NCBI GenBank assembly: GCA_937920235.1
Contig: CALGUK010000048.1
Location: forward strand, 1-64,000
Source: an uncultured Clostridia bacterium
Lineage (GTDB): Bacteria; Bacillota; Clostridia; Oscillospirales; Acutalibacteraceae
Direction of reading: 5' to 3'
DNA length: 64,000 nt
The translations under genes were made by a program, and so were the position numbers. A model generated the notes under the pieces. The model saw only the letters and a list, made by a program, of their open reading frames with translations, was not told where the DNA came from and made no database searches. The stretch's first letter is position 1. Each line of letters begins with the position of its first letter. Of this stretch, positions 24,896 to 33,643 are shown piece by piece.

Positions 24896-25447
24896 TCAGT
24901 CTTTTTTTAAAATCTTTTTATAAATACTACTCACGGGCAGTCCGACCACATTAAAATAATCGCCCTCAATGCGTCTGATAAACCTGGAGGCAAGTCCCTG
25001 AATACCGTATGCCCCCGCCTTATCATAAGGCTCGTCGGTATTTACGTAATCGGAAATTTCCTCATCGGAAAGAGGAAGGAACTCCACGAGTGTCTCCTCG
25101 GCGAAGGTCATTGTATAGCCGTCGCCCACAGCACAGACTCCCGTAAAAACCGAGTGAACTCTGCCCGAAAGACTTTTTATCATATTGAAAGCGTCCGCCC
25201 TGTCGGAAGGCTTGCCGAGAATTTTACCGTCGAGTACCACCACGGTATCCGCACCGAGAACGGTCTCGCCCTGTTCTCTCGGAACGGCAAGGGCTTTTCT
25301 CGCGGCAAGAAAGACCACCGCATCATCCGGCTTTGTGCCCTCGGGAACGGTCTCATCGGTATCTGCCGTGCGAACCGTGAAATCAATCCCTGCATTTTTG
25401 AGTATTTCGCTTCTCCTGGGAGATTTGGATGCAAGAACAAGCTTCAT
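24896..25447 (-). CDS. maf: Maf-family nucleoside triphosphate pyrophosphatase
   Basis: 183 residues. N-terminal LASKSPRRSEIL signature, central GADTVVVLDGKILGKP and C-terminal YGIQGLASRFIRRIEGDYFNVVGLP. Members hydrolyse dTTP, UTP or modified nucleotides to monophosphates and are linked to septum formation. Four-base overlap with the nudix gene upstream suggests a house-cleaning operon maf-nudix-murD. Conserved residues are intact. Confidence 0.94.
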   Translation of the reverse strand: MKLVLASKSPRRSEILKNAGIDFTVRTADTDETVPEGTKPDDAVVFLAARKALAVPREQGETVLGADTVVVLDGKILGKPSDRADAFNMIKSLSGRVHSVFTGVCAVGDGYTMTFAEETLVEFLPLSDEEISDYVNTDEPYDKAGAYGIQGLASRFIRRIEGDYFNVVGLPVSSIYKKILKKD

Positions 25448-25989
25448 ATTTTTCCCTCATTTTTAAGCTGATTTATTTTAAGAATCATAGTCTGGGTTTT
25501 GCTGTCGGGCAATTCGCCTGCCATAACCATGTTGACCGCCGTTTCGAGCGGTATTCTGTAAACCTCAAGGAACTCATCCTCGTCGGGATTCTGCTCACCG
25601 AAGGAGAGCTGTGTTGCAAGGTACATATGAATAATTTCACCGCAGTAGCCGGGGGTGGGATAAAGCTTGCCGAGGCTTATGTATTTTTCCGCGACGGCAC
25701 CCGTTTCCTCCTTTAATTCACGCTTACCCGCCTCAAACGGATCCTCGCCCTTTTCGAGCTTGCCTGCAGGCAATTCGGTGACGATTTCCATATACGGATA
25801 ACGGAACTGCTTGACAAAATAGAGATTATACTCATCATCGAGCGGTGCAACACATACACCGCCGTTATGCTCAACGATTTCTCTCTTGGCGGTGGCACCG
25901 TTGGGGAGAAGTGCATCGTCCACACGGAGATTTACGATTTTTCCGCGGAATTTATACTCATAGCTTATCTGTTTTTCTGACAAATCCAT
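25444..25989 (-). CDS. Nudix hydrolase, ADP-ribose pyrophosphatase type
   Basis: 181 residues. Complete Nudix box GKLEKGEDPFEAGKRELKEE followed by TG (G-x5-E-x7-R-E-x2-E-E-x-G). The surrounding sequence matches bacterial ADP-ribose pyrophosphatases (NudF/YqkG). It would clear ADP-ribose and related nucleotides in the cytoplasm. Overlaps maf by four bases and lies three bases after murD. Confidence 0.9.
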   Translation of the reverse strand: MDLSEKQISYEYKFRGKIVNLRVDDALLPNGATAKREIVEHNGGVCVAPLDDEYNLYFVKQFRYPYMEIVTELPAGKLEKGEDPFEAGKRELKEETGAVAEKYISLGKLYPTPGYCGEIIHMYLATQLSFGEQNPDEDEFLEVYRIPLETAVNMVMAGELPDSKTQTMILKINQLKNEGKI

Positions 25990-25992
25990 ATT

Positions 25993-27276
25993 TTACACCC
26001 CGTATTTCATTACAAGCTCTTTATAATGTCTGCCTTTTTCTTCAAAATTTCTGTATTCGTTATAGCTTGATGCGGCAGGAGAGAGAATACATATCTTTTT
26101 GGCATTGGCATAAGCCTCTCTGACTGCTTCCTCAAGATTTTCAGCCTTGATGAGAATTTTTTTCGTGCCATTTACGGTCATCATATCAATAATTTTATGC
26201 CCCGTCGTCTTTGTGCCGATAATTACACTCAGATCGCTGTTTTCAAGGTCAACGGCAAAGTCGGTATAGTCTATTCCCCTGTCCTTGCCGCCGATTATGA
26301 GCGTATCCGCCTTTATTGCATTCACCGCACACATAACAGCGTGGGGAATTGTTGCTATACAGTCGTTATAAAAGGTTATGCCCTTGTGCTCTCCGATGTT
26401 TTCCATACGGTGCTCTATGCCCTTAAAATCGTCAATCGCCTTTTTTGCCTGCTCGGCGGTCACACCGAATACCGAAGCGGCGGCAAATGCATAAAGCACG
26501 TCGTGACGGTTATGCTCGCCTGCCAGATGAACATTGTTGATTTCAAAAGGCAGAAAATCGCCCTTTCCGACGGCAACGGCATCTGACCTGACCTCATTCA
26601 GCCGCAGATATGGCTCTACTCCCTGAGTACCGTTATATATAAATGTATTATTTTCATTCTGGTGGCGGACAATATTGAGCTTTGCGTTTACATAACCGAT
26701 CATACCGCCCTTATAATGCTCAAGATGTTCCTCATATATATTGGTAAGCACAGCCACGTCGGGTGAATTCCTTGTAAATTCAAGCTGATGCGACGACATC
26801 TCAATAACCGCAACCTTATCAGCAGTCATCTCCCCGATATAATCGAAAACGGGAAGTCCCATATTGCCCATAAGCTCACAGTCAACACCGCCTGCGCAGA
26901 GCATTTTATATGTGAGAGTTGAGGTTGTGGTTTTACCCTTTGAGCCCGTCACACCGATTTTTCTGCAGGGTGCATATTTCAAAAACAGGTCGGTCTGACA
27001 GGTTACATAAGTGTTTTCGGGGACATCCACATTAACGAAGGATATTCCCGGGCTTTTCATAACCACATCAAATTTGCCGATATGTGAGAGATAATCCTCA
27101 CCGCAGAAATACCGCACATTATCATCGTCAATTTTCTGCTCTCTGCCGTCACCGATTGCAAGGATTTTTTCGGGCAGATATTTCCTTATATAATTGTATG
27201 TGCTTTTTCCCTCTCTGCCGAAGCCGAGAATGAGCACGCTTTTGTCCTTTAGAAATTCTATTACGGGAGGTAACAT
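25993..27276 (-). CDS. murD: UDP-N-acetylmuramoyl-L-alanine:D-glutamate ligase
   Basis: 427 residues. Mur ligase architecture: an N-terminal UMAG-binding Rossmann-like domain (ILGFGREGKS), P-loop GVTGSKGKTTTST (about 108-120), MSSHQLEF and HRMENIGEHKGITFYNDCIATIPHA. It adds D-Glu in peptidoglycan precursor synthesis, the residue later amidated by MurT/GatD. It stands outside a dcw cluster, with nudix and maf downstream. Confidence 0.93.
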   Translation of the reverse strand: MLPPVIEFLKDKSVLILGFGREGKSTYNYIRKYLPEKILAIGDGREQKIDDDNVRYFCGEDYLSHIGKFDVVMKSPGISFVNVDVPENTYVTCQTDLFLKYAPCRKIGVTGSKGKTTTSTLTYKMLCAGGVDCELMGNMGLPVFDYIGEMTADKVAVIEMSSHQLEFTRNSPDVAVLTNIYEEHLEHYKGGMIGYVNAKLNIVRHQNENNTFIYNGTQGVEPYLRLNEVRSDAVAVGKGDFLPFEINNVHLAGEHNRHDVLYAFAAASVFGVTAEQAKKAIDDFKGIEHRMENIGEHKGITFYNDCIATIPHAVMCAVNAIKADTLIIGGKDRGIDYTDFAVDLENSDLSVIIGTKTTGHKIIDMMTVNGTKKILIKAENLEEAVREAYANAKKICILSPAASSYNEYRNFEEKGRHYKELVMKYGV

Positions 27277-27394
27277 AAATTTTCATCTCCTTTTACTGCA
27301 TACACATTTATTATACAGTCGCAACAGTAAAAAATCAACAGAAATCAGTCATATAAGTTGTGAAAATTGTCTTGAAAAACTTGTCAAAACATAG

Positions 27395-27423
27395 TTGCAT
27401 TGTTTGGGCAATTATGCTATAAT
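27395..27423 (+). promoter_or_regulatory. Promoter of the EF-G-like gene
   Basis: -35 TTGCAT (27395-27400), a 17-base spacer and -10 TATAAT (27418-27423). About 90 bases of leader follow before the ATG. Confidence 0.75.
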
Positions 27424-27519
27424 TCCTTTAAAGTGCTGAAAAATTCTATTTATTTTTCACATAACAAGGCTGATTATCAGCCACCAATATCGCAAATTAG
27501 GAAAGGGAGGCATACTTCT

Positions 27520-29589
27520 ATGAAGGCTTATACCTCAAACAACATCAGAAATATTGCCGTGCTCGGTCACGGCGGAAAAGGAAAAACCACTCTTTGCGAA
27601 GCAATGCTCTATCTTGCAGGCGCAACCGACAGACTCGGTAAGGTTGCTGACGGTAACACCGTTCTCGACTTTGACACAGAGGAAAAGAGAAGAAAATCCT
27701 CGGTTTCTTCTGCTATGGCTGCAATTGAATGGGATAACACAAAGCTTAATATTATAGATGCTCCCGGTCTTTTTGACTTTGAAAACGGTGCGGCTGAGGC
27801 TGTCAGAGCGGCAGAGGCTGTTCTTATCGTAACAAGTGCAGGTTCGGGTGTTGACGTCGGTACGGAAAAGGCTTTCAAGGCTGCTGAAAAGAGAGGTCTT
27901 GCAAAATTCTTTGCCATTACAAAAACCGACTCCGACCACAGAAGCTTCTACAAGACATTTGAGGCTCTCAAGGAGGTTTACGGCAACAAGCTCTGCCCGA
28001 CAATCATTCCTTATATGGAGGGCAATGTCACAAAATCCTATGTCAACCTTATGACAGGTATGGCTTATGAATATGACGCAGACGGCAAGGCTACAAAGGT
28101 TCCCATGCCCAACGACCCCGTAATCGAGGAAATGACATCTGCATTTATGGAAGCTGTTGCCACAACCGACGACGAGCTTATGGAAAAATTCTTTGAGGGC
28201 GAGGCATTTACTCCCGACGAAATCCTCAAGGGTCTCTGCACAGGTATCTTTGACGGTTCGATTTATCCCGTTTATGCCGTTGCAGGTCTCACGGGTGCAG
28301 GTGTTGACCAGCTTCTTTACAACCTTGCATGGTCAGTTCCCGGTGCATACGGTTATGCAGGCGAAACCGCCAAGAACGAAGCCGGTGAAGATGTTATTCT
28401 TCCCTGCGACATCAACGGTCCTCTTGCCGCAATCTGCTTTAAGACGGTTGCTGACCCGTTTGTAGGTAAGATGTCATTCTTCAAGGTTGTTTCGGGCAAG
28501 CTCGCAGGAGACACCCAGGCTTATAACGTCCGCACGGGCGAAATCGAGAAAATGGGTAAAATTGTCACGGTCAAGGGCGGCAAGCAGGAAGATGCAAAAG
28601 AGATTATCGCAGGTGACATCGGTGTTGTTACCAAAATGGCAGGTGTCAAGACGGGCGACACACTCTGCGATGCAAAGAATATCGTGACACTTCAGGGTGT
28701 TGACTGTCCGAAGGCTTGTCTTTCAATGGCTGTCAATGTACGCAAAAAAGGTGAGGAAGAAAAGGTTGCTCAGGGACTTCTCAGACTTATGGAGGAAGAC
28801 CCCTCAATCACATTCGCCATTAACAAGGAGACAAAAGAGCAGGTTCTCTCAGGTATGGGTGAACAGCATCTTGACGTTATCGTTTCAAAGCTTAAGAACA
28901 AATTCGGTGTTGAGGTTGACCTCACCGTTCCCAAGGTTGCTTACAGAGAGACAATCCGCAAATCAGCAGAGGCACAGGGCAAGCACAAGAAGCAGTCCGG
29001 CGGTCACGGTCAGTTCGGTGACGTACATATCCGCTTTGAGCCCTGCGACAGCGACGAGCTTGTATTCGCAGAGGAGGTCTTCGGCGGTGCAGTTCCCAAG
29101 AACTTCTTCCCTGCAGTTGAAAAAGGTCTTCGCGACTGTGTTCTCAAGGGTGTTCTTGCTGGATATCCGATGGTCGGCGTAAAGGCTACTCTCTATGACG
29201 GAAGCTATCATCCGGTTGACTCCTCCGAAATGGCTTTCAAGATGGCGGCTTCTCTCGCCTACAAAGCAGGTATTCCGAAGGCTGATCCCACAATCCTTGA
29301 ACCTGTAGGTACTCTTGTTGCCCGTATGCCCGACGATAATCTCGGTGATATTATGGGTGATATCACAAAGCGCCGCGGAAGAGTTCTCGGTATGGGACCT
29401 GCAGACGAACCCAAGATGCAGGAAATCACGGCTGAAGTTCCCATGGCTGAAATGGGCGACTTCACAACTGTTCTTCGTTCCGTAACAGCAGGCAGAGGCT
29501 CATTCTCCTTTGAATTCACAAGATATGAGCAAGCTCCTCAGAATATCGTTGAAAAGGTTATTGCCGAGGCAAAGGTTGACGAGGAATAA
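27520..29589 (+). CDS. Elongation factor G-like GTPase (EF-G homologue 2)
   Basis: 689 residues from ATG 27520, which has GGGAGG nine bases upstream; the open frame to 27400 crosses the promoter and is rejected. Full EF-G domain order. The G motifs are divergent: P-loop GHGGKGKTT (16-24) instead of GHIDAGKTT, DAPGLFDF instead of DTPGHVDF, and TKTDSD in place of NKxD. These features mark the EF-G-2 paralogue family, whose role in translation is less clear than that of canonical EF-G. No canonical fusA is in this window. Monocistronic. Confidence 0.9.
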   Translation: MKAYTSNNIRNIAVLGHGGKGKTTLCEAMLYLAGATDRLGKVADGNTVLDFDTEEKRRKSSVSSAMAAIEWDNTKLNIIDAPGLFDFENGAAEAVRAAEAVLIVTSAGSGVDVGTEKAFKAAEKRGLAKFFAITKTDSDHRSFYKTFEALKEVYGNKLCPTIIPYMEGNVTKSYVNLMTGMAYEYDADGKATKVPMPNDPVIEEMTSAFMEAVATTDDELMEKFFEGEAFTPDEILKGLCTGIFDGSIYPVYAVAGLTGAGVDQLLYNLAWSVPGAYGYAGETAKNEAGEDVILPCDINGPLAAICFKTVADPFVGKMSFFKVVSGKLAGDTQAYNVRTGEIEKMGKIVTVKGGKQEDAKEIIAGDIGVVTKMAGVKTGDTLCDAKNIVTLQGVDCPKACLSMAVNVRKKGEEEKVAQGLLRLMEEDPSITFAINKETKEQVLSGMGEQHLDVIVSKLKNKFGVEVDLTVPKVAYRETIRKSAEAQGKHKKQSGGHGQFGDVHIRFEPCDSDELVFAEEVFGGAVPKNFFPAVEKGLRDCVLKGVLAGYPMVGVKATLYDGSYHPVDSSEMAFKMAASLAYKAGIPKADPTILEPVGTLVARMPDDNLGDIMGDITKRRGRVLGMGPADEPKMQEITAEVPMAEMGDFTTVLRSVTAGRGSFSFEFTRYEQAPQNIVEKVIAEAKVDEE

Positions 29590-29608
29590 AAATCAATATA
29601 AAAATTTT

Positions 29609-29640
29609 GGCGGAGAGCACATAAGCTCCCCGCCTTTTTT
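29609..29640 (+). terminator. Terminator of the EF-G-like gene
   Basis: GGCGG-A-GAGC (29609-29618) pairs with GCTC-C-CCGCC (29625-29634) around one mismatch, followed by a run of six T. The stretch 29641-29693 holds only an imperfect inverted repeat, TGTCCTG with CAGGACA. Confidence 0.85.
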
Positions 29641-29693
29641 GTTGTCCTGTTTGTAAATCTCTCCTGAAGCAAGCTTCATTGAAGCAGGACAGC

Positions 29694-29969
29694 TTAATTT
29701 GTATTTTCCTTTTTCGTGAACTGTTTTACAAGCTGATTACCGTAAACGGCGGCACCCGTCACGAGTATCCCCTGCAGCACGCTTTCGGCGGATAATCCCA
29801 GCACGGCAACGGAGCCGAGCACTCCGAAAAGCGTGAGAATAAGAGGGATAAATTTGTTCGGTATCTTTTCAATATCCTTGATTATTGAGCCCAGCACGTT
29901 GAGCACGGGGATAAGAATCAGTGCATTTTCCGCGATAAATTCTATCATTTTTCTCCTTTTTGCCGTCAA
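29694..29969 (-). CDS. Phage-type holin
   Basis: 91 residues with two or three hydrophobic segments (about 10-28, 38-60, 62-78) and a charged C-terminus, as in the Hol44-type phage holins of Firmicutes. Holins oligomerise in the membrane and time lysis by releasing endolysin. It is the last gene of the LexA-controlled cassette and overlaps the XhlA-like gene by four bases, with the lysozyme directly upstream. The exact holin family is inferred from size and pattern. Confidence 0.78.
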   Translation of the reverse strand: MTAKRRKMIEFIAENALILIPVLNVLGSIIKDIEKIPNKFIPLILTLFGVLGSVAVLGLSAESVLQGILVTGAAVYGNQLVKQFTKKENTN

Positions 29970-30223
29970 CCTGCAAGCAGACTCATCACGGCGCCGCAGA
30001 CCGCACCTATAAGGGCGACGGTCAGCTTATCCCACAGCCATCCCGGCCGTTTTTTCAGCGCCTCTATGCTCGCCTTCAGTTCTCCGAGAGTTACGAGCAT
30101 ACTGTCCAGCTTGGTGACACTCTGGACCTGAGTGAGAGTTACCTCGTTGACCTTTTTATATAGTATTTTTATATCCTCCTCCACCGCATCAAGACGGTGG
30201 TTGAGTACCTCCATCTCCGTCAT
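29966..30223 (-). CDS. XhlA-like haemolysin/holin accessory protein
   Basis: 85 residues. An N-terminal amphipathic coiled coil (about 1-55, heptads in HRLDAVEEDIKILYKKVNEV) is followed by one C-terminal membrane segment (about 63-84, ending in a glycine/alanine helix). This is the layout of XhlA from the PBSX lysis cassette, which works with a holin and an endolysin. Start and stop overlap both neighbours by four bases. Confidence 0.8.
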   Translation of the reverse strand: MTEMEVLNHRLDAVEEDIKILYKKVNEVTLTQVQSVTKLDSMLVTLGELKASIEALKKRPGWLWDKLTVALIGAVCGAVMSLLAG

Positions 30224-31077
30224 AAGCCTTTTATTTCGCTTGCTCTGACAAAGCCCGTAACATATTTCCCGACAGGAGTTTTGCCCACATTTTCTGCAGA
30301 ATTTGTCACCCTGTATCTGCCGTTTATGAGCTTGCCGTCGTAAATGAAGTAGTCACCGCTGATTTTTTTAGTCTCTGCCGTCACCTTTGCCGAAGCATAA
30401 AGACCGGCATTATTCAGAGTGACCTTTTTACCTGTTGCAGGCTTTCCGTTTGTCTTTGCAAAGCCGTTGAGACCGTTGAGCTTCATAATTGCGGGATAAT
30501 TTTTATAGGACTCATCCAAATCGACATAGCCGTTTATGCCCGAAACCCTGCCCTTTGAGGATTTCTGCCAGATGCCGTAAAGACGGTTGAACGATGGCTT
30601 GCTTGACCACTGTGCAAGCCAGATGTCGTAATTTTCAAAAATTTCCTCGGTAAAATAGTTATCAAGCCAATGCTTGTTGGCATAAATACACACATAACAG
30701 CCGTAGCTCTCCATTTTTTCGCAGAATGCCTTGGCTATTTCGGAAATTTTTTCCTTGCCGAGAGAGGCGATTTTATCCTCCTCCATATCGTATGCCACGG
30801 GGTATTCAAGCTGTTTACCCCTGATTACCGACCAGCAATGCTCTGCCTCCTTCACGGCTTCTTCAACCGTTGTGGCATAGGCATAATGATAAACTCCGAC
30901 GGCTATATCAAGGCTTTTTGCCTTTTTGTAATTCAGCTCGAAATACGAATCCTTCTGGTATTCTCCCCAGCCGTAAGTCGCACGGAGCATGGCAAACTGT
31001 ATTCCGCTGCCCTTGACCTTTGCCCAGTCGATTTTTTCCTGCCACCGTGAGACGTCTATTCCTTTATATACTGACAC
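30220..31077 (-). CDS. Glycoside hydrolase family 25 lysozyme (endolysin)
   Basis: 285 residues. GH25 catalytic domain (about 4-195): GIDVSRWQ at the N-terminus and AYDMEED with the catalytic acid pair near residue 95, then YANKHWLDNYF and DIWLAQWS. The C-terminal 80 residues look like an SH3-type wall-binding region. It cleaves the muramic acid-glucosamine bond. The start is a GTG with AAGGAG upstream. There is no signal peptide, so export depends on the holin, as for phage endolysins. Confidence 0.9.
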   Translation of the reverse strand: MSVYKGIDVSRWQEKIDWAKVKGSGIQFAMLRATYGWGEYQKDSYFELNYKKAKSLDIAVGVYHYAYATTVEEAVKEAEHCWSVIRGKQLEYPVAYDMEEDKIASLGKEKISEIAKAFCEKMESYGCYVCIYANKHWLDNYFTEEIFENYDIWLAQWSSKPSFNRLYGIWQKSSKGRVSGINGYVDLDESYKNYPAIMKLNGLNGFAKTNGKPATGKKVTLNNAGLYASAKVTAETKKISGDYFIYDGKLINGRYRVTNSAENVGKTPVGKYVTGFVRASEIKGL

Positions 31078-31099
31078 AATATCAACTCCTTCTTATAAA

Positions 31100-32827
31100 T
31101 TATGCTCCGAAAATATAAATGTGGCTTCCCGCTTTAATGCTGTTATTGGTATTTCCGCATCCGAAACGAACAGACTCGATTACGCAGTTTGGCATCACGC
31201 TTATGTCACAGTTTGCCGCGACATTGTTGTTTACGAGTCCCTGTGCAAATGACGAGGACTCGGTGAAATTGGACAGCATTGCCGACGGATATATGCTTTT
31301 GAAAACAGCCTTGTCGGGCAGAGCTATGATTCTCTCACTCTCCAACCAGAAGCCGTAATACTTATCTGCCGTCACCGAGAAGCTCTTATACATCTGATAA
31401 ATCGAGCCTCCGTTAAAATTGGCGATAAGAGTCTGGGTATTGGTATTGACAAAATACCCGTCGAAAAGTATAAAAATTTTACCGAGATTAAGATTTTTCA
31501 GCGCATTGCCCTGCAAATCGGTTTTGAACTCCACATTCTGAACATCGTTTTCGCAGGTTATCTGATTTATAAGCCGATATTTGAGATTTTCCATATTCTG
31601 CTGATTTTTCAGTTCTGTTTCCGCAATAGCCTTGTTGACATCTCTGTTATAGGTACATTCGATTTCGGAATCGGAAAAGAGGCTCATCTCGGTATCGACA
31701 GACTCAAGTCCGTTCACGGTACCGTCTGATGCTGCAGTTGATGAAAAGCATCCCGTCGGACAGCGGTACGGTGTGGGAGCATCACCGAATTCGATCTGGG
31801 GATAAAACACGGCATCAACGGATTTACCGCCGAACACGATGATATAGACTCTGATGCCTGTCAAGTCAACACCGTCTATGACCTTGCCGCTGCCGTAATC
31901 CTCAAAATTCATCACAGCGGAGTCTCCCGTTTTAACACGGAGACAGTAGGTTGATGAGGACGACCCCTCGGGACTGCCGCTGAGAACTATCTTTTGCTTG
32001 CCCGATTTAAAACTGTCGCTGTAATACAGCGGAAAAACCACCGCCGTCGTTGCCGTTCCCGATGCTCTGACGGAGCCGTCGGAGTTTATGGTGAGACTCA
32101 CTCCGTTCATCTCATAGGTTGAGCCTGCCTCGTATTTGCCGTTGTATTTTTTATCGTTAAAGGGAATAAGATTTTTACCGCAGGCATAAACTCTTTTTCC
32201 CGAGTCGGCTCTGACCGTCAGCTTATGGCTTATCGGCGACACATCGTTCAGAGTCAACGGATTGCCCTTTGCCGTTACTCTGACCGCATTTGCAAAATTA
32301 TTGTCGAGGTAATCGGAATCCACTTCCCCCTGCTCTCCCTTATCACCTTTATCACCCTTGTCGCCTTTTTCTCCCGTTTCGCCCTTGTCGCCCTTGAAAG
32401 TGCCGGAGCGGATTGCCTCAAGCAGATAGTTCACGGAAAAATCGTTCACCTTTGCAAGTGAATTGTCCGTATCCGGTGAAAAATCGAAGCTGAGACAGAA
32501 TTTCACGGGTTTTATCACCTGAACCGTATTCCCGTCGCCGTCAATATCGACAATATTGAAATAACACTCCACACCCTTAAGCGAGCTCATTGAAACGGGT
32601 ACGGCATAGGTTATGATGTTATTTTTGTCGGGTTCAAGGTAATCTGTACGCACCTTTGTACCCATAAGAGAACGGTATTCGAGATAATAACGGTAATCGC
32701 CCGAATACGCCTCGTCGATAACGAACTTCAGTACGGTGGCATTATGCTCCCACATAACACCTGCATTTTCCGTCACATCAGTATTCGCCCCGGGACGTAT
32801 ATCAATAGAAATAACTTTATTTTCCAT
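31100..32827 (-). CDS. Tail-fibre-like protein with collagen-like repeat
   Basis: 575 residues, no signal peptide. The N-terminal 125 residues resemble baseplate or upper-fibre attachment domains of Firmicutes phages. A collagen-like Gly-X-Y stretch (about 143-166, GDKGETGEKGDKGDKGDKG) is typical of trimeric fibres, and a long beta-rich C-terminal region could be the receptor-binding part. No tail tube, sheath or baseplate genes lie nearby. It is co-directional with the lysozyme, 22 bases apart. Receptor binding or wall targeting is inferred, not shown. Confidence 0.7.
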   Translation of the reverse strand: MENKVISIDIRPGANTDVTENAGVMWEHNATVLKFVIDEAYSGDYRYYLEYRSLMGTKVRTDYLEPDKNNIITYAVPVSMSSLKGVECYFNIVDIDGDGNTVQVIKPVKFCLSFDFSPDTDNSLAKVNDFSVNYLLEAIRSGTFKGDKGETGEKGDKGDKGDKGEQGEVDSDYLDNNFANAVRVTAKGNPLTLNDVSPISHKLTVRADSGKRVYACGKNLIPFNDKKYNGKYEAGSTYEMNGVSLTINSDGSVRASGTATTAVVFPLYYSDSFKSGKQKIVLSGSPEGSSSSTYCLRVKTGDSAVMNFEDYGSGKVIDGVDLTGIRVYIIVFGGKSVDAVFYPQIEFGDAPTPYRCPTGCFSSTAASDGTVNGLESVDTEMSLFSDSEIECTYNRDVNKAIAETELKNQQNMENLKYRLINQITCENDVQNVEFKTDLQGNALKNLNLGKIFILFDGYFVNTNTQTLIANFNGGSIYQMYKSFSVTADKYYGFWLESERIIALPDKAVFKSIYPSAMLSNFTESSSFAQGLVNNNVAANCDISVMPNCVIESVRFGCGNTNNSIKAGSHIYIFGA

Positions 32828-32840
32828 TTTTTCTCCTTAT

Positions 32841-33086
32841 TCAATTATAATATGTCATCAATTTGCGTGCGGTGTCACGAAGCTCGCGTCTTATCTCACG
32901 GAATGTACGAAGCTCCTGCTCAAGTCGTCTCACCGCATTGCTGTCCCCCAAATCCTTTGCCCTCTTCAAGTCCGCCCTGCATTTTTCGATAAAATCTCTC
33001 TGCAGCTCGGCACAGCGCTCGTATTCCTGTCCCAGACGGAACAGTGATGTGTTTTCAGTTTTCAATTGCTTCCCCCGATGCTTCAT
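32841..33086 (-). CDS. Small coiled-coil protein of the lysis cassette
   Basis: 81 residues, highly charged (Arg/Glu/Lys) and almost entirely helical by composition, ending in a KLMTYYN tail. No family recognised. It overlaps the HTH gene by 32 bases and precedes the fibre gene by 13 bases, so it is part of the same transcript. A chaperone or regulatory partner role is possible. Confidence 0.65.
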   Translation of the reverse strand: MKHRGKQLKTENTSLFRLGQEYERCAELQRDFIEKCRADLKRAKDLGDSNAVRRLEQELRTFREIRRELRDTARKLMTYYN

Positions 33087-33471
33087 TATTTTTTATACCT
33101 GCCAGACACTCTCTGACGGATAAAGGTCTTACCGAGTCGTTGTAAATCAGAACATATTTAAGCACGCTCTCTAGCTTTTTCTCGGCTGAGGCGACGGTTC
33201 TGTAAACAGACGATCTGGACATTCCGTATTTTTTCGCCACAAGGGAAGCGGAAATGCCCTTGTCACGTCGGTCAATTATAATATTCTGTTCAAGAACGCT
33301 GAGCTCGTTTTCAAACGCCTTTTTAACGGTATCGCACAGCTTTTTCCGTCTGTCGCGGACAATGTAGCTTATAATTCCTGCAGACTTTTCGGCATCAAGC
33401 CTTTCAAAATTTTCTGTCAGAAAAAAATAATCCTCCGTCGTGATTTCACGTATTCTGTCGGTTCCTGTCAT
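33055..33471 (-). CDS. Helix-turn-helix, sigma-70 region 4-like regulator
   Basis: 138 residues. The middle (about 55-110) fits a sigma-70 region 4 or phage late-regulator HTH: LSVLEQNIIIDRRDKG, then the helix pair ISASLVAKKYGMSRSSVYRTV. ATG 33471 is preceded by GGGGAG; an open extension to 33672 crosses the promoter and is rejected. It is the first gene after the LexA-controlled promoter. It could activate downstream genes or other loci. Confidence 0.75.
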   Translation of the reverse strand: MTGTDRIREITTEDYFFLTENFERLDAEKSAGIISYIVRDRRKKLCDTVKKAFENELSVLEQNIIIDRRDKGISASLVAKKYGMSRSSVYRTVASAEKKLESVLKYVLIYNDSVRPLSVRECLAGIKNNEASGEAIEN

Positions 33472-33529
33472 AAAAACTCCCCTTTCGGAAAAAATAAAAA
33501 ACGCATATATCTTCATATACACGTTTTCT

Positions 33530-33585
33530 CGAACATTTGTTCGCCTTGCAATTATTATTGTAGCCTTATTTTTTATCTTTGTCAA
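33530..33585 (-). promoter_or_regulatory. LexA-controlled promoter of the lysis/fibre cassette
   Basis: -35 TTGACA (33585-33580), a 17-base spacer and -10 TACAAT (33562-33557). CGAACAAATGTTCG (33543-33530) lies 13 bases downstream of the -10. This 14-base LexA box differs from the Firmicutes consensus at one position and shares its core CGAACAAATGTT with the box of lexA itself. A repressor there would block initiation or early elongation. Confidence 0.85.
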
Positions 33586-33592
33586 GAGTAAA

Positions 33593-33623
33593 ATAAAAAA
33601 AACGCCACCGAAACTCGATGGCG
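33593..33623 (-). terminator. Terminator of the 33644 gene
   Basis: CGCCACCGA (33603-33611) pairs with TCGATGGCG (33615-33623) with one G-U pair. A U-run follows on the minus strand. It isolates the lysis cassette promoter from the upstream gene. Confidence 0.83.
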
Positions 33624-33643
33624 CTGAAAATATTATCCGTAAA

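Noticed and set aside
29694..33471. Complete prophage
   Set aside because: Only fibre, lysis and regulator genes are present. No head, tail-tube, terminase, portal or integrase genes and no attachment-site repeats were seen.
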